A stretch of 9,244 bases of DNA from contig CALLQM010000309.1 in assembly GCA_938014855.1 (NCBI GenBank), positions 1 to 9,244 of the forward strand, written 5' to 3'. The notes under the pieces are model-generated. The model was not told where the DNA came from, made no database searches, and saw only the letters and a list, made by a program, of their open reading frames with translations. Within the stretch, counting starts at the first letter, position 1. The number at the start of each line of letters is the position of its first letter. Shown here piece after piece: positions 6,991 to 9,244 of the stretch. The stretch is from an uncultured Clostridia bacterium (GTDB lineage Bacteria > Bacillota > Clostridia > Oscillospirales > Ruminococcaceae). The position numbers and the translations under genes were made by a program.

Positions 6991-7274
6991 ATACAAAACT
7001 AAAGGACATAAACGTTGATTATCTATTTAAAGCGATTCTTTCTCTCAAAACCATGGAAGAATGCTATAATTTCTTTGATGATCTATGTACGGTTCCGGAG
7101 CTTAAGGCGCTTTCGCAGCGTTTGGAAGTGGCTAAGATGCTTAGTGAAGGGCGCGTTTACAGCGATATCGTTACAAAGACGGGTGCTTCCACTGCAACGA
7201 TCAGTCGAGTGAATCGGTCACTTAATTATGGAAGCGACGGCTATAAAGTTGTATTTGAAAGGGTCAAAGACTGA
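6987..7274 (+). CDS. yerC: YerC/YecD family TrpR-like DNA-binding protein
   Basis: This 95-residue all-helical protein belongs to the TrpR-like YerC/YecD family of Bacillota, whose regulated genes and effector are not well established. The central TVPELKALSQRLEVAKML (about 35-52) aligns with the TrpR core helices. YSDIVTKTGASTATISRVNRSL (about 58-79) is the helix-turn-helix, matching the GAxxATIxRxxxSL pattern of E. coli TrpR. No tryptophan occurs in the protein. The start at 6987 is set by GGAGGT. Its stop TGA (7272-7274) overlaps the ATG of the methyltransferase by one base, so the two should be translationally coupled. It has its own promoter and an inverted repeat around its start, so self-control is plausible but inferred. 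lysA upstream could be a target; that is only proximity. Confidence 0.93.
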   Translation: MNTKLKDINVDYLFKAILSLKTMEECYNFFDDLCTVPELKALSQRLEVAKMLSEGRVYSDIVTKTGASTATISRVNRSLNYGSDGYKVVFERVKD

Positions 7275-8014
7275 TGTCCTATCATGTGTTTGCCTCGTAT
7301 TATGATCGATTAACCTGTGAGGTTGATTATCGGCAAAGAGCACACTATTTTGATCAATTAATCAGACAGCATATTACGGTAACGGATGAAACCATTCTGT
7401 TGGATCTTGCCTGCGGTACCGGCAGCTTAACTACTGAGCTGTCCTGCCTTGGCTATGATGTTATTGGGGTGGATGCAAGCGCGGATATGCTGTCTGTAGC
7501 TATGTCAAAAAGCACTGCTGGCAAGAGGATTCTCTATCTTTGTCAGGATTCTGCTGAGTTGGATTTGTATGGAACGATTGATGTGGCAGTTTGCGCACTT
7601 GATTCCTTAAATCATATTACAGATGCAGAAAAGCTCCAGAAAACATTTGAAAAAGTTTCGCTGTTTACAGCGCCTGGCGGATTGTTCGTATTTGATGTTA
7701 ATACGGAATATAAGCATCGTGAAATTTTAGGCAATCAAACATTTGTCTATGATTTAGATGATTTGTATTGTGTTTGGCAGAATACAACAGATGAAACGCT
7801 TACAACCGAGATATCTCTGGATTTTTTTGTTCGACAAGGGGAACAATATTTTCGGGAGAGCGAGAGCTTTTGTGAAAGAGCTTGGCCACGGAAACAACTA
7901 TGCAATCTACTGGAGCGAACCGGTTATGAGCTGTTAAAGATCTATGAAGGGGACACCTTTCAGCCGATTGGTCCACAAAGCCAGCGAGCAGTGTATGTAG
8001 CACGCAAGAAATAA
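7274..8014 (+). CDS. Class I SAM-dependent methyltransferase, substrate unknown
   Basis: This 246-residue protein is a Rossmann-fold methyltransferase. Motif I is LLDLACGTGSLT (42-53), the post-I acidic residue that binds the SAM ribose is Asp67 in VIGVDAS, motif II includes CALDSLNHI (107-115), and a later strand is PGGLFVFDVN (134-143). The N-terminal MSYHVFASYYDRLT resembles the start of YqeM-like and related small-molecule or tRNA methyltransferases, but the substrate cannot be told from the sequence. No membrane segment or extra domain is seen. The ATG overlaps the yerC stop, with a weak AAAGGG (7258-7263) inside yerC as its ribosome-binding site. hslO begins 24 bases after its stop, consistent with one transcript. 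I give no gene symbol because family membership beyond the fold is uncertain. Confidence 0.9.
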   Translation: MSYHVFASYYDRLTCEVDYRQRAHYFDQLIRQHITVTDETILLDLACGTGSLTTELSCLGYDVIGVDASADMLSVAMSKSTAGKRILYLCQDSAELDLYGTIDVAVCALDSLNHITDAEKLQKTFEKVSLFTAPGGLFVFDVNTEYKHREILGNQTFVYDLDDLYCVWQNTTDETLTTEISLDFFVRQGEQYFRESESFCERAWPRKQLCNLLERTGYELLKIYEGDTFQPIGPQSQRAVYVARKK

Positions 8015-8038
8015 AGCAAAATTTTTGAGGTAATCTCT

Positions 8039-8920
8039 ATGGGAAAATTAATTCGCACAATTGCGCAGGACGGGTCAGCCGTCTGTATTGCAGTCGATTC
8101 TACGGATATTGTTGCGGAGATGGAACGTATCCATAAACCATCTGCAACGGTAACTGCGGCACTGGGAAGGCTGATTACTGCCGCATCCATCATGGGATCG
8201 ATGCTAAAAAATGAAACGGACAGTGTGACCGTCCGGCTTTCTGGAGGCGGCCCGGCCGGATCATTGATTGCGGTATCAGACAGCCATGGAAATCCCCGGG
8301 GATATGTCACCAATCCTGTTGTGGAAATCCCGCTTAATCAATACAGTAAATTGGATGTTGCGGGTGCTGTGGGCAAAGAGGGTACCCTTTCAGTCATCAA
8401 AGATGTGGGACTGCCAGAGATGTCCACCGGATCGGTTCCAATCGTTTCAGGAGAAATTGCAGAGGATATCACAAGCTATTATGCCATCAGTGAGCAGACA
8501 CCAACTGTCTGTGCGCTGGGTGTATTGGTAAATCCGGATTTAACAGTCAAAGCGGCAGGCGGATATTTGGTACAGCTTCTGCCCGGAGCGGATGAAGACG
8601 CGATCTCTCGGTTGGAACAGAATATTAAAGGGATCAAACCGATTTCTGCTATGGTTGAAAGCGGTATGACACCGGAAGAAATCTCAAATATCGTATTGAA
8701 CGGTTTTGAACCGCAGATTTTGGATAGAGCGAATCCAGTTTATCGCTGTACTTGCTCAAAGAAACGCGTAGAACGTGCTTTGCTGAGCATTGGAAAAGAA
8801 GATCTGAAAAAGCTTGCAGAGGAGCAGGAAACCACCGAAGTGAACTGCCATTTCTGTGATAAAAAATATACGTTTACCCGTACAGAACTTCAGGACTTAC
8901 TGAAACGGTCGAGTGAGTAA
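8039..8920 (+). CDS. hslO: Redox-regulated molecular chaperone Hsp33
   Basis: This 293-residue cytoplasmic holdase is switched on by oxidation, when its C-terminal zinc centre is lost and intramolecular disulfides form. The four zinc cysteines are present as CxC (Cys237, Cys239 in YRCTCS) and CxxC (Cys270, Cys273 in NCHFCDK), separated by 30 residues as in the family. The N-terminal domain carries typical Hsp33 segments: GRLITAASIMGSMLK (43-57), GGGPAGSLIAVSD (69-81), TSYYAISEQTPT (145-156) and AAGGYLVQLLPGA (172-184). The length is normal. TGAGGT lies 7 bases before the ATG. It is the last gene of the yerC group and is followed by a strong hairpin. Linkage of an oxidative-stress chaperone to yerC and the methyltransferase may be only co-transcription. 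Confidence 0.97.
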   Translation: MGKLIRTIAQDGSAVCIAVDSTDIVAEMERIHKPSATVTAALGRLITAASIMGSMLKNETDSVTVRLSGGGPAGSLIAVSDSHGNPRGYVTNPVVEIPLNQYSKLDVAGAVGKEGTLSVIKDVGLPEMSTGSVPIVSGEIAEDITSYYAISEQTPTVCALGVLVNPDLTVKAAGGYLVQLLPGADEDAISRLEQNIKGIKPISAMVESGMTPEEISNIVLNGFEPQILDRANPVYRCTCSKKRVERALLSIGKEDLKKLAEEQETTEVNCHFCDKKYTFTRTELQDLLKRSSE

Positions 8921-8936
8921 CTACAACAAAATCATT

Positions 8937-8980
8937 AGGGGCACAGGATGCGAATGCAATCCTGTGCCCCTGTTATTATT
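8937..8980. terminator. Strong hairpin between convergent hslO and uppS-like genes, probably bidirectional terminator
   Basis: AGGGGCACAGGAT (8937-8949) and ATCCTGTGCCCCT (8959-8971) pair perfectly over 13 bp. Two further GC pairs in the loop are offset by one bulged A. The + strand continues TGTTATTATT; the - strand continues AATGATTTTGTTG. Both tails are T-rich but interrupted. The element fills the space between two converging genes, 16 bases after the hslO stop and 7 bases beyond the stop of the opposite gene. Confidence 0.85.
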
Positions 8981-9244
8981 AGCCGCCTAATGTGATATCT
9001 TGGCGGTCATACCACTTTAGCGCGTCAAAGAAATCCGATTCACGAAAATCCGGCCACATATGATCGATCACAAAAAAGTCCGCATAAACCGACTGTATCG
9101 GCAGAAACCCGGAGAGCCGGCGCATTCCGCCCCATCGGATGACCATGTCAACGCGCGATACGTCCCGAGATTTTAAGGCGCTTTGAATGTCTTTGCGTCC
9201 TTCCCGCCATTCTATTTGGGATAGGTCCCATTCCCATCCATAGT
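8979..9244 (-). CDS. Undecaprenyl diphosphate synthase-family cis-prenyltransferase, C-terminal part
   Basis: The reverse strand from the window edge to TAA (complement of 8979-8981) encodes 87 residues ending QDITLGG. The block VDMVIRWGGMRRLSGFLPIQ, then SVYADFFVIDHMWPDF, matches the last conserved region of UppS enzymes, which add isopentenyl units to farnesyl diphosphate to make the C55 lipid carrier. By alignment to E. coli UppS, the pyrophosphate-binding arginines Arg194 and Arg200 are kept (visible residues 36 and 42). The Mg-binding Glu213 is Asp (residue 55), Thr195 is Trp and Glu198 is Met. These changes suggest a divergent paralog rather than the housekeeping enzyme, so I give no symbol. 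About one third of a usual 230-250-residue protein is visible; the start lies outside the window. Confidence 0.85.
   Translation of the reverse strand, partial: YGWEWDLSQIEWREGRKDIQSALKSRDVSRVDMVIRWGGMRRLSGFLPIQSVYADFFVIDHMWPDFRESDFFDALKWYDRQDITLGG

Overview
The window looks like core chromosome from a low-to-mid GC member of the Bacillota, most likely a Clostridia/Oscillospirales (Ruminococcaceae-type) bacterium. The reasons are strong AGGAGG ribosome-binding sites, sigma-A promoters of TTTACA/TATAAT type, the gene order trigger factor - clpP - clpX - lon - engB (the Bacillus order is tig-clpX-lonB-lonA-ysxC; no lonB is present here), a YerC/TrpR-like regulator, and Hsp33. The species assignment is inference; no rRNA or other marker lies in the window.

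Region 1 (1-2186) is a protein-folding and quality-control block on the + strand: the last codons of a gene that is probably trigger factor (tig), then clpP and clpX, ending in a good Rho-independent terminator. Two hairpins without U-tracts lie in the tig-clpP and clpP-clpX spacers. Region 2 (2190-4777) has its own extended -10 promoter and encodes a full-length LonA protease. An 11-bp hairpin at the end of lon holds the stop codon in its loop and may attenuate read-through. Region 3 (4796-6820) has engB (ribosome-assembly GTPase, GTG start) followed by lysA (diaminopimelate decarboxylase). Region 4 (6916-8971) starts with another promoter and holds yerC (TrpR-like DNA-binding protein), a class I SAM methyltransferase overlapping it by one base, and hslO (Hsp33 redox chaperone), closed by a 13-bp hairpin. 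Region 5 (8979-9244) is on the - strand: the C-terminal part of a cis-prenyltransferase (UppS family) gene that runs off the window and converges on hslO.

Functionally, trigger factor folds nascent chains, ClpXP and Lon degrade misfolded or regulatory proteins, and Hsp33 holds unfolding proteins during oxidative stress. EngB, LysA and the UppS-like enzyme serve ribosome assembly, lysine/diaminopimelate supply and isoprenoid-carrier synthesis. All complete genes are intact. No mobile element, tRNA, rRNA, CRISPR array or gene-free stretch above 300 bases is present; the longest gaps are 184 bases (clpX-lon) and 166 bases (lysA-yerC).

I see no clearly new system. The items most worth a second look are an 11-bp perfect inverted repeat joining the yerC transcription start region to its start codon, and the atypical active-site motif of the UppS-like protein.
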